A program made the position numbers and the translations under genes. A stretch of DNA of 64,000 nucleotides from CBDDIP01 sp965229005 (GTDB lineage: Bacteria; Actinomycetota; Acidimicrobiia; Acidimicrobiales; Ilumatobacteraceae). Below the pieces are notes generated by a model. That model had not been told where the DNA came from, did not search any database, and saw only the letters and a list, made by a program, of their open reading frames with translations. Positions 53,648 through 62,672 of the stretch are shown in pieces (the stretch's first letter is position 1; each line of letters opens with the position of its first letter). The stretch spans positions 1,364,001-1,428,000 of the forward strand of contig CBDDIP010000002.1 of the NCBI GenBank assembly GCA_965229005.1. The letters run 5' to 3'.

Positions 53648-54234
53648 GCACGCCGTGGTGGGGCGGACCGCTCATCGGCGGCGGCTTCACGGTGCTCGGA
53701 CTTGCCGTTGGTCAGGCGTCCGCATTGCTGGGGGAGCGTCGGAAGCTCCGGGGAGAGCGTTCCCAGCGGTTCGAGCGAGAGGTCGTGGGTCTTTGCGTCA
53801 CGTACCTGAAGGCCGTCGATGAGGTTGCCGCCAAGGTCCGAACGATGTCAGTTGCTGAGTGGCACGCCTGGAACTTCATGGCCGGCCTTCGTGACCTTCT
53901 GCTCCAGATGGAGATCAAGGCACCGCGCGACGTGTACGACACCGGGTACTACTTGCTCTTCTGCATGCAGGCGCAGGTTGGTGTCGACGATCCGCGTGAG
54001 CCTCGAAACGAGGAGCGTGCCAAGGCCGGCGTCGACGGCTGGCGTTACTACCGGACGGAGTTCCTGCGCGCGATCCGAGAGAACCTGGGTCTGCTACTCG
54101 ATGACACTATTTACGACCACAGCAGGATGTTGGGGGGAGGCGGACGGCAAGCTCGCAAGAGCGCCAAGCGGGCCCTCAAGTGGAGTCGACTCCCACCGCC
54201 TATGTATCAGCATGATCCCAAGAAGGTTCTCTAG
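53644..54234 (+). CDS. Unknown membrane-anchored protein
   Basis: A 196-residue protein with an N-terminal hydrophobic segment (PLIGGGFTVLGLAVGQASALLG, about 9-30) followed by a basic/acidic helical cytoplasmic part (ERRKLRGERSQRFEREVVGLCVTYLKAVDEVAAKV) and a tail rich in Lys/Arg. The ATG overlaps the preceding stop (ATGA), so it was probably coupled to the AbiJ-like gene. The layout, one N-terminal helix then a helical domain, is common for phage or defence-island proteins of unknown role. Confidence 0.6.
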   Translation: MSTPWWGGPLIGGGFTVLGLAVGQASALLGERRKLRGERSQRFEREVVGLCVTYLKAVDEVAAKVRTMSVAEWHAWNFMAGLRDLLLQMEIKAPRDVYDTGYYLLFCMQAQVGVDDPREPRNEERAKAGVDGWRYYRTEFLRAIRENLGLLLDDTIYDHSRMLGGGGRQARKSAKRALKWSRLPPPMYQHDPKKVL

Positions 54235-54536
54235 GCGGCATCTGCCGCCTTCGCGTTCTCGGCTTCCTGGGCTTTGCGCAGGCGCTCCAGCTCGGTGTCG
54301 CTTCGTCCTGGATCGCCTGGTTCGCGGCAGTCATCTCGTCGACGACGTCCTGGTTGACGATCAGGTTGTCGACGCCCTAAGGCACTCGAGTTTGGCTTCG
54401 TTCTTGGAGCCCTTCTCGAAGGCCTCGATGGCGACGAGCTGCTACTGCGGGTCTTCGACGATCGCAGCGTGCTGGAGTTGCTGACGTCGGATCTCCTCGG
54501 CGTTCAGAGGCGCCTCGGTGGTGGTGGTGGTGCTGC
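54231..54536 (-). pseudogene. Minus-strand coding remnant, unidentified
   Basis: Frame fragments on the minus strand read TTTTEAPLNAEEIRRQQLQHAAIVEDPQ, KNEAKLECL, LIVNQDVVDEMTAANQAIQDEA and ELERLRKAQEAENAKAADAA followed by TAG at 54231. The Glu/Ala/Lys-rich helical character and consistent orientation with the portal remnant suggest a phage structural or scaffold-like gene broken by frameshifts and cut by the IS3 remnant. No family can be named. Confidence 0.35.
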
Positions 54537-54573
54537 TGAGTACGACGTTGCCGTCCTCGTGCTTGCGACGCTG

Positions 54574-55090
54574 GCGCAGATCGCCAAAGACTTCGGGATC
54601 TCCGAAGCGTGTCTGCATCGCTGGATGAAGATCGCCGATGTCGAAGACGGGGTCCGCCCGGGCGTCACGACTGTTGAGGCGGCCGAGCTTCGTGAGGCTC
54701 GCAAGCGGATCCGTGTGCTCGAGCAGGAGAACGAGATCCTGCGTCGGGCGGCGGCGTTCTTTGCTCGTGACGCACTCCCAAAATGATGTACCCGCTGGTT
54801 CAGGACCTTGCCGTCGAGGGTGTGCCCGTGACGCTGACCTGTCGGGTGCTCGGCTTCTCCAAGCAGGCGTTCTACAAGTGGCAGGCCAACCCGGTCACCG
54901 ACCGTGAGTGGGATGACGCGCATCTGATCAACGCGGCGATCGACATCCACGACGACGACCCGGCGTTCGGTTACCGGTTCATTGCCGATCAGCTCCACGG
55001 TCGTGGGATCTGGGCATGCGAGTCGAGGGTCCATCGGCTCTGCCAGCAACAGCAGATCTGGTCAGTGTTCGCCAAGAAGCGAGGGCTGGT
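54574..55090 (+). mobile_element. IS3-family remnant, truncated at both ends
   Basis: OrfA part (to 54786): LAQIAKDFGISEACLHRWMKIADVEDGVRPGVTTVEAAELREARKRIRVLEQENEILRRAAAFFARDALPK, a transposase_8 HTH plus leucine-zipper end, lacking the first 20-30 residues. OrfB part (54783 to about 55085): MMYPLVQDLAVEGVPVTLTCRVLGFSKQAFYKWQANPVTDREWDDAHLINAAIDIHDDDPAFGYRFIADQLHGRG, which is the HTH_21 segment; it stops at KKRG and the whole DDE domain is missing. The ATG of orfB overlaps the orfA stop as usual in IS3. Not mobile on its own. Confidence 0.85.
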
Positions 55091-55147
55091 TTTGATTGGG
55101 CATTGCATTCCTACTTAGTAAAGCAGTGGCCCGGTTTGTGCAAGACC

Positions 55148-55179
55148 GACACCTGTCGAGGGTGTCTCACCTGTTGAGG
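55148..55179. promoter_or_regulatory. Hairpin and direct repeat upstream of the Pycsar pair
   Basis: GACACC (55148-55153) and GGTGTC (55161-55166) form a stem, and CACCTGTCGAGG (55150) is repeated as CACCTGTTGAGG (55168) with an 18-bp period. It lies 40-70 bp upstream of the cyclase start, so it may hold operator half-sites or a residual terminator of the IS3 remnant. Confidence 0.35.
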
Positions 55180-55218
55180 TAATGTCTGCCGGCACTATTT
55201 CTGATTGGAGCGGGCGCC

Positions 55219-55926
55219 ATGACCTACCTCGAAGACCTCACTGCTGACGTCAATGACATCGTGAAGTCGAACCTCGAAAACCGGAACGGTACGGTCGTGC
55301 CGACAACAGACTCGGTGACGATGAAACAGTCGGTCACGGTTCAGGCGACGTATCTCTTCGCAGATCTCGCTGGCTCGTCCACGATGGCCGCGAAGCTCAA
55401 CAAGCCGGTGTCTGCGGCCGTCATTCGCGGATTCCTCCGAACGGCGTCGAGCATCATCCGCAACCGCGGAGGTGAGATCCGGAGCTACGACGGCGACCGG
55501 GTAATGGGCATCTTCATGGGCACGAACAAGAACACGGAGGCCGCAAAAACGGGCCTCCAGATCAACTGGGCGGTGAAGAACATCCTGAAGCCGGCACTCC
55601 TTGCCAAGTGGCCGACGATCGAGCAGCACTACGCGGTCGATCATGGGGTTGGCATCGCGACTGGAGAATCGCTCATCGTCAAGGGGGGCGTCCACGGCAA
55701 CAACGACCTCGCTTCGATCGGCCAGGCACCGAACATCGCGGCCAAGCTCAGCGACATACGCGCCAAGTACAAGACATACATCACGCAGGACGTCTATGAC
55801 ATGCTCCACGAGTCCTCAAAGATGGGTGGAGACCCGAAGCGCGACATGTGGACGGCGGTGAACCCAGTGACGATCGGGGGCGTGAGCGTGAAGATCAAGG
55901 CATCGACATTTTGGTGGAAGCCGTGA
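55219..55926 (+). CDS. pycC: Pycsar-type nucleotide cyclase
   Basis: A 235-residue class III (adenylate/guanylate cyclase-fold) enzyme. TYLFADLAGSSTMAAKL gives the first metal Asp49, GGEIRSYDGDRVMGIFMG the second (Asp93), and GQAPNIAAKL the Asn172 position, with Lys176 where ordinary cyclases have Arg. It lacks membrane, receptor or HAMP domains and is the length of stand-alone PycC proteins, which make cCMP or cUMP on phage infection (established for the family). Its TGA overlaps the GTG of a DUF5706-like membrane effector, the diagnostic partner. ATG at 55219 is preceded by GGAG. cCMP or cUMP specificity cannot be decided. Confidence 0.75.
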   Translation: MTYLEDLTADVNDIVKSNLENRNGTVVPTTDSVTMKQSVTVQATYLFADLAGSSTMAAKLNKPVSAAVIRGFLRTASSIIRNRGGEIRSYDGDRVMGIFMGTNKNTEAAKTGLQINWAVKNILKPALLAKWPTIEQHYAVDHGVGIATGESLIVKGGVHGNNDLASIGQAPNIAAKLSDIRAKYKTYITQDVYDMLHESSKMGGDPKRDMWTAVNPVTIGGVSVKIKASTFWWKP

Positions 55927-56429
55927 CCGCAGCTGAGGATAAGGCGCGAGCGATCGACTCCGCATGGAAGATTCACGGGGCGGTCGTTGATTGGACTGCC
56001 AAGGTCGACACCAAGGCGAACTACACGGCCACCATCGAGTCTGCGCTGATCGTCGGCACCGTCGCGATGCATTCGACCGGCCGGAGGTTCCATGATCTCC
56101 ATGGCGCCGCAGTGGTGTTCTACTGGATCGGAATGGGATTCCTCATCGCCGCGTTGGTGCTCTCCGTGGCGGTCGTTCGGCCCCGGCTGCGGCGAGGAAA
56201 GGTGAAGTCGGAAGCGCCGAACAACTTCATCTACTTCGGACACCTGCGGCACTGGGAGCCGAAGGAGTTGCAGAACGCACTGCTCAAGGAAGACTTGCTC
56301 CCGATGCTCAGTAGGCAGCTCGTTGCGACGAGCAAGATCGCGTGGCAGAAGCACATCTGCGTGCGATGGTCGGTGCAGTTGACTGCGGTCGGGCTGTTGA
56401 CCCTTGTCGGAGCCACCATCGCGCGTTAG
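55923..56429 (+). CDS. pycTM: Pycsar membrane effector (PycTM-like)
   Basis: A 168-residue protein starting GTG at 55923, overlapping the cyclase stop by 4 bp. It shows the effector pattern: helix with WTAKVDTKANYTATIESALIVGTVAM (D-T-K-A at 29-32 before TM1), TM2 about 61-86 (GAAVVFYWIGMGFLIAALVLSVAVV), a NFIYFGHLRHWEPKE loop near 100-112, a cytoplasmic helix pair and TM3 at the C-terminus (VQLTAVGLLTLVGATIA). In known Pycsar systems such effectors sense cCMP/cUMP and disrupt the membrane, killing the infected cell. Complete and unbroken amid pseudogenes. Confidence 0.75.
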   Translation: MTAAEDKARAIDSAWKIHGAVVDWTAKVDTKANYTATIESALIVGTVAMHSTGRRFHDLHGAAVVFYWIGMGFLIAALVLSVAVVRPRLRRGKVKSEAPNNFIYFGHLRHWEPKELQNALLKEDLLPMLSRQLVATSKIAWQKHICVRWSVQLTAVGLLTLVGATIAR

Positions 56430-56650
56430 CGCTTCCCCGCTCATATCCCTGGAAATGCTGACCCCTGTTGACTTCAGCCGAGTCGGCCGAGATCCCCTGC
56501 CCTTCAACCCTTCACCTCGTTGAGGTGCCGCTGGATAGCTAAGACGATCATGTCCGGGTTGAGTACAAACTCATTCCTTCGTTCCAACTGCGCATCGCCA
56601 CGATCACACCTCGATCGCGGTAGCAGCCGGCCACCACCATGCTGATGCTC
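56430..56650. other. Decayed region with a minus-strand coding trace
   Basis: On the minus strand MSISMVVAGCYRDRGVIVAMRSWNE (about 56650-56575) is followed one frame away by NEFVLNPDMIVLAIQRHLNEVKG and a TGA at 56504. The two pieces read like one short broken gene in the phage orientation; the family is not recognisable. Confidence 0.25.
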
Positions 56651-57205
56651 ATCGGACCTTGAACCTGAAGCTGGGAAGTGCATCAACATCGTGCACAGCG
56701 ACATGAAGGTTCTTGACGAGGACGACGTCCCCGTGGTGTGGGCCATCAAGCAAGATCGCAACGTTGTAGCGCACGACTCAGTCGCGTCCTCCGAGGACAT
56801 GCTTTGGCTTCACGTCCGTTCGGCAGTCACGATCCTCGGCAAGCCTGACCAAGGCCTTCAACGAGGACCTCGCAACCACCATCCCGTCGCGCGTCATTCC
56901 CGTGAGTGCCTTCCCCCGACCGATGCCAGCGCTGCGCTCGCCCGGGAGATGAAGGGCATCGCCGACATGCTGAAGCCCGGCCTGCGCCGCGCCGACGATG
57001 CCAAGGCGCGGATCCGTCCCTTGCTCGCACTCGACGGCAGCGTGACGGCGCGTGAGGAAGCCCGACCGAGCCGGAGCTCAATCGTGCCGTGGACGCCTTT
57101 CGCAAGGGCGCGAAATGGGAAACGATCTTCCCCGGCCTTGCGACGCTTGAGATCGCGGCCAGCCCTGGAGCCGGCGCCCAGGAGGTATCCTTTAGGATCT
57201 CGAAG
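56650..57205 (+). pseudogene. DUF3644/HEPN-like protein remnant
   Basis: Three plus-strand frames in turn give VLDEDDVPVVWAIKQDRNVVAHDSVASSEDMLWLHVRSAVTIL (56700-56840), LTKAFNEDLATTIPSRVIPVSAFPR (56840-56920), and AALAREMKGIADMLKPGLRRADDAKARIRPLLALDGSV, then AVDAFRKGAKWETIFPGLATLEIA (56930-57160). RNVVAH fits the R-x4-H motif of HEPN ribonucleases; the S-RV-P-S and LLKPG-RR-AR-RIR-LLA-E pattern resembles DUF3644. At least three frameshifts. DUF3644 proteins are associated with abortive infection and restriction loci. Confidence 0.4.
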
Positions 57206-57363
57206 GCAGGAGTTGGTCCCGGCCGGCAGGTACTGAAGGGCGAGAAGGCCAAGGCGATCATCCGCCCGATCGTCTTCGAGAAGAAGGACGAGGCCGGCGA
57301 GGTCGAATCGCGCGGCATGAGCTTCAAGGCAGTGCGCTGCATCTTTGGCTTATCGCAGACTGA

Positions 57364-57651
<288 letters not shown>

Positions 57652-57665
57652 GCCGAGGTCGATCG

Positions 57666-57982
57666 GTGGCCGCACAGATCAGGCACCTGCCGCCGAGTGC
57701 GACGGCGGCGCAGGTGCACGAGGTGCTCGAAGCCGACGGCGGGGTCGTCATCGACGACCTCGCCGACCCGGCGTGCATCGCCAAGATGCGCAGCGAGCTG
57801 GCGCCGTACATCGTGGCGACGCCGTTCGGCAGCGACCGCTTCGCCGGTCATCGCACACGGCGGACCGGGGCGCTGATCGCCCGCTCCCCTGCGAGTCGTG
57901 AACTGATCCAGCACCCACTGATCCTCGACGTCACCGGTCTGCTGCTCCACCGAGCAACGAACTTCCAGCTGCACCTGACGCA
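57666..57982 (+). pseudogene. Phytanoyl-CoA dioxygenase family, 5' fragment
   Basis: A GTG at 57666, 15 bp after the katG stop, opens about 105 residues: HEVLEADGGVVIDDLADPACIAKMRSEL, FAGHRTRRTGALIARSPASRELIQHP and LLHRATNFQLHLTQT. This is the N-terminal third of an actinobacterial PhyH-type Fe(II)/2-oxoglutarate dioxygenase; the metal ligands (H-x-D) lie beyond the break. At 57983 the sequence switches to ArdC. With the katG tail it looks like a contiguous piece of a normal chromosome locus katG-phyH. Confidence 0.65.
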
Positions 57983-58408
57983 GACGAGAGCTACTCACAG
58001 GGCCAGGAGCTGGCCATCAACCCGATCGCCGTGCACCCTGCCAAGACGATGGTGCAAGAGATGGGCCACATCGTGCTCGGTCACACGGTGCCAGAAGCCT
58101 AAGTGGAGTACGTCACGCACCGCGGCGAGATGGAGTTCTAGGCTGAGGCTACGGCCTACCGTGACGATCATCGAGCTAGGGCAGCTCACGGACGAGCAAG
58201 CGAGCAGCAGTCGTGGCTACGTCCAAGGATGGCTACAAGACGAGCGACCGAGCGAGAGGCCATCCGTGGTGTGTTCATGGCGACGGACAAGATCCTGCGC
58301 GCCGGTCGATCGAACGTGATCGAGCTGTACCCGGGCAGTACGGCCGCGCCGGTCAGTGACGAGCCGATGACCCTGCCGTTTGCGTGGGAAGGCGAGCAGC
58401 CATTCTGA

Positions 58409-58530
58409 TCCGCAGTTATCCACAGCCACCGGTAGCTGGACATATCGTCATCCAGAACGTCGAGTGCTCTGAGGCACGCCTTGATCCGGCACGCCGTGTC
58501 GAGGGCGGGATTCGCACCTAGTCTGCGGCG
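58409..58530. other. Intergenic region with one perfect DnaA box
   Basis: TTATCCACA occurs at 58416-58424. A single consensus box is expected by chance at low rate and many are scattered on chromosomes; no second box or A/T-rich unwinding region is next to it. The rest carries the promoter region of the TAP-like hydrolase. Confidence 0.4.
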
Positions 58531-60213
58531 ATGACGCGTGGCGGCGGGATGCTCCTGGTGCTGGCACTCGCCGGTGCTTCGTGCGGCGTCGAGCCCGCGG
58601 TCCGAGCAACGCAGTCGATTGCTCCCCCCGCCGAGTTCGATCGGGATCATCCGCTGACCGCAGTCGCCGAGCTGCCCGACCCCGCGCCGGTCGAGTGGGG
58701 CTCGTGCGACGAGCAGCCGGCGCCGTGGCAGTGCGCAACGGTGACGGTGCCGCTCGACTACCGACGCGCCGACATCGACCTGACCGTGGACATCGCCGTC
58801 ACCCGCCTCCCGGCGACATCGAACGATCGCATCGGCTCGCTGGTGATGAACCCCGGCGGGCCTGGTGGCTCAGGCGTGCAGCTGGCGTGGGGGTACGCCT
58901 CTGCGTTCTCCGAGTCGTTGACGTCGCGGTTCGATCTGGTCGGTTTCGACCCGCGCGGCGTCGGGCGCTCGACGGCGGTCGACTGCGGCGACCTCGACCG
59001 TCGCGAAGACGTCGTGCTCCACGACTGCGTCCGTCGGAGCGGCGAGCTGTTGCCCTACGTCGGCACCGTCAACGCGGCTCGCGACATGGAGATGATCCGT
59101 CGGGCAATCGGCGACGACGCGCTGACCTACCTCGGCTTCAGCTACGGCACCGCGCTCGGTGCGGTCTACGCCGACCTGTTCCCCGAGCACGTTCGAGCAC
59201 TGGTGCTCGACGGCTCCGTCGACCCGACGGCCGGCGAGTACAACAGCGCCGATGCCGAGGTCGACCCGTTCGGCTTCTCACCGTTCTACGGCGTGCAGGA
59301 CTTCAACGCCACGGAGGAGGTCTTCCACGATCTGTGCGACTCGGTACGAGCGTGCGCCGCCGGGCCGGACAGCCGACACGTCCTGTTCGATCTGTACGAC
59401 AACGTCGATGAGCTCCCGGTGGATGGCTTTCCCGATTGGGCCGACGAGGTGAGCCCGTACGACCTCGACCGGATCGTCGTGTCGACGATGTACAACACCG
59501 ACCTGTGGGAGCCGTTGGCGGTCGGGCTGGCGGATGCCGAGGCCGGGGACGCGTCGACGCTCGCTGCGCTGGCGAGCTTCCTCGAAGCCGGGTACCCGCG
59601 TGAGGAGGACTCGTACGACAACCTCGGCGCTGCCAACATCGCCGTCTACTGCGCCGACTTCGCCGGTCGCTCCGGTGCGTACGACGTCGGTCGCTGCTTC
59701 GGCTTCCCGGAGACCACCGAACCGCTGCCCGTGATCTCCGAGGTGGACACACCGAACCCGGTGGTGGTGATCGGCACCGACGGCGACCCGGCGACGCCCG
59801 GGTTCCTCGCCCCGGAGATGGCGGCCGCGCTGGGCGATGCGGTCTCGATCCGCTGGGAGGGCGCCGGGCACACAGCGTTCCTGCACAGCGAGTGCATCGA
59901 CGAGCTCGTCGTCGGCTACCTCGTCGACTTGATCGTGCCGAAGGACCGCAGCCGGTGCACGTTCACCGGCGGCGACGCCGACACGGCCGTGGCGCGGGCC
60001 AAGCAGGTCTTCGAGCTCGACCGCCCCGGCTTCCTCGGGCGCATCGAGACGGTGCTCGAAGGCGAAGGTCTGGAACCCGACGTGGCGCGGTGCGTCGCCG
60101 AGGGCATCATCGCCGCCGGTGACGACGCGCTCATCGTGTACGCACGCCTGGGCGTGCGCACCAAGCGGTACGACGCGCTGCGCAAGGACCTCGAATCCAG
60201 CTGCGCCGAGTGA
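58531..60213 (+). CDS. Secreted TAP-like alpha/beta hydrolase (tripeptidyl aminopeptidase family)
   Basis: A 560-residue lipoprotein: signal MTRGGGMLLVLALAGASC with lipidation Cys18. The hydrolase core has MNPGGPGGSGVQLAWGY (oxyanion HGGPG-type loop), DLVGFDPRGVGRST, and nucleophile Ser204 in GFSYGTALGAVYADLFPEHV. The C-terminal TAP-like domain reads PNPVVVIGTDGDPATPGFLAPEMAAALGDAVSIRWEGAGHTAFLHSECID, with the Asp and His of the triad. Streptomyces SlpD/SlpE and mycobacterial CaeA-like proteins share this layout. It marks the return to backbone after block 3. Confidence 0.88.
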   Translation: MTRGGGMLLVLALAGASCGVEPAVRATQSIAPPAEFDRDHPLTAVAELPDPAPVEWGSCDEQPAPWQCATVTVPLDYRRADIDLTVDIAVTRLPATSNDRIGSLVMNPGGPGGSGVQLAWGYASAFSESLTSRFDLVGFDPRGVGRSTAVDCGDLDRREDVVLHDCVRRSGELLPYVGTVNAARDMEMIRRAIGDDALTYLGFSYGTALGAVYADLFPEHVRALVLDGSVDPTAGEYNSADAEVDPFGFSPFYGVQDFNATEEVFHDLCDSVRACAAGPDSRHVLFDLYDNVDELPVDGFPDWADEVSPYDLDRIVVSTMYNTDLWEPLAVGLADAEAGDASTLAALASFLEAGYPREEDSYDNLGAANIAVYCADFAGRSGAYDVGRCFGFPETTEPLPVISEVDTPNPVVVIGTDGDPATPGFLAPEMAAALGDAVSIRWEGAGHTAFLHSECIDELVVGYLVDLIVPKDRSRCTFTGGDADTAVARAKQVFELDRPGFLGRIETVLEGEGLEPDVARCVAEGIIAAGDDALIVYARLGVRTKRYDALRKDLESSCAE

Positions 60214-60220
60214 GCGCGCT

Positions 60221-61006
60221 TCAGGAGAAGCTGCTGCGTTTCGCGGCTTGGATCTCGCGGACCCACGAGACGAAACCGGTGTCGTTGATCGGGTCGCGGT
60301 CGGCCGCGGCACCGACGGGTACGACGTGGGACACGAAGGCGTCACCGACGTAGGCGTGCAGGCTCATCATCGGCGGCTCGGCGGTCTCCGCCGGTGCGTG
60401 GTTCGGGTCGACGTCGGGGGCGATGGCAACCGCCGTGGACGGCGACACCCACAGCGTGCACGAACCCCAGCTGCTGACGATCGGCCGGTGCACGTGACCG
60501 GACAGCACGAGGCGCACGTGTGGGTGCCGACGCACGACCGCCTCCACGCGCTCGCCACCCTGCAGGCCGACGCAGTCCATCCACCAGATGCCGGTGTCGA
60601 AGGGTGGGTGGTGGATGGCGATGACCGTGGGTGCGTCGGCGTTGGCGGCGAGCTCGGCGTCCAGCCACGCCGCGTCGTCATCGGTGAAGTCCTCAGCGCT
60701 CGAGTCGACGAGCACCAGCCGCAACGGACCGAGGTCCATCGCTCGATGCCCGGCGATGTCGGCAACTCGCCCGTCGTGGTTGCCGCGGATGCACGTCCAC
60801 GGCGCCTGGAGCTCGTTCATCCGCGACTGGAACTCGGACCACTGCTCCGGCGTGCCGTCGTGGGTGAGGTCGCCGGTGACGAGCACGAGATCCGGTTGGC
60901 GTCCCATGCGATTGATCTCGTCCACCGCCAGCGACAACCGTTCGCCGCTGCCGGCCTTCGGCCCGCCGACATGCGTGTCCGACACCTGCACGATCACGTA
61001 CGCCAT
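60221..61006 (-). CDS. Calcineurin-like metallophosphoesterase (CpdA-like)
   Basis: A 261-residue phosphodiesterase with all five metal motifs: DTHVGG (D-x-H), GDLTHDGT (GD), GNHDG (GNHD), HHPPF and SGHVHRP (GHxH). Size and order match the class III cyclic nucleotide phosphodiesterase CpdA/GpdQ group, which splits cAMP or glycerophosphodiesters. Start at 61006 (MAYVIVQVSDTH); 7 bp downstream of the fumarase stop, so likely cotranscribed with fumarase. Convergent with the TAP-like gene. Confidence 0.88.
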   Translation of the reverse strand: MAYVIVQVSDTHVGGPKAGSGERLSLAVDEINRMGRQPDLVLVTGDLTHDGTPEQWSEFQSRMNELQAPWTCIRGNHDGRVADIAGHRAMDLGPLRLVLVDSSAEDFTDDDAAWLDAELAANADAPTVIAIHHPPFDTGIWWMDCVGLQGGERVEAVVRRHPHVRLVLSGHVHRPIVSSWGSCTLWVSPSTAVAIAPDVDPNHAPAETAEPPMMSLHAYVGDAFVSHVVPVGAAADRDPINDTGFVSWVREIQAAKRSSFS

Positions 61007-61013
61007 GCGACTG

Positions 61014-62663
<1,650 letters not shown>

Positions 62664-62672
62664 GGAGCCAGG

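Noticed and set aside
58416..58424. Perfect TTATCCACA box as an origin
   Set aside because: A single box without neighbours or an A/T-rich element is not evidence of replication initiation.
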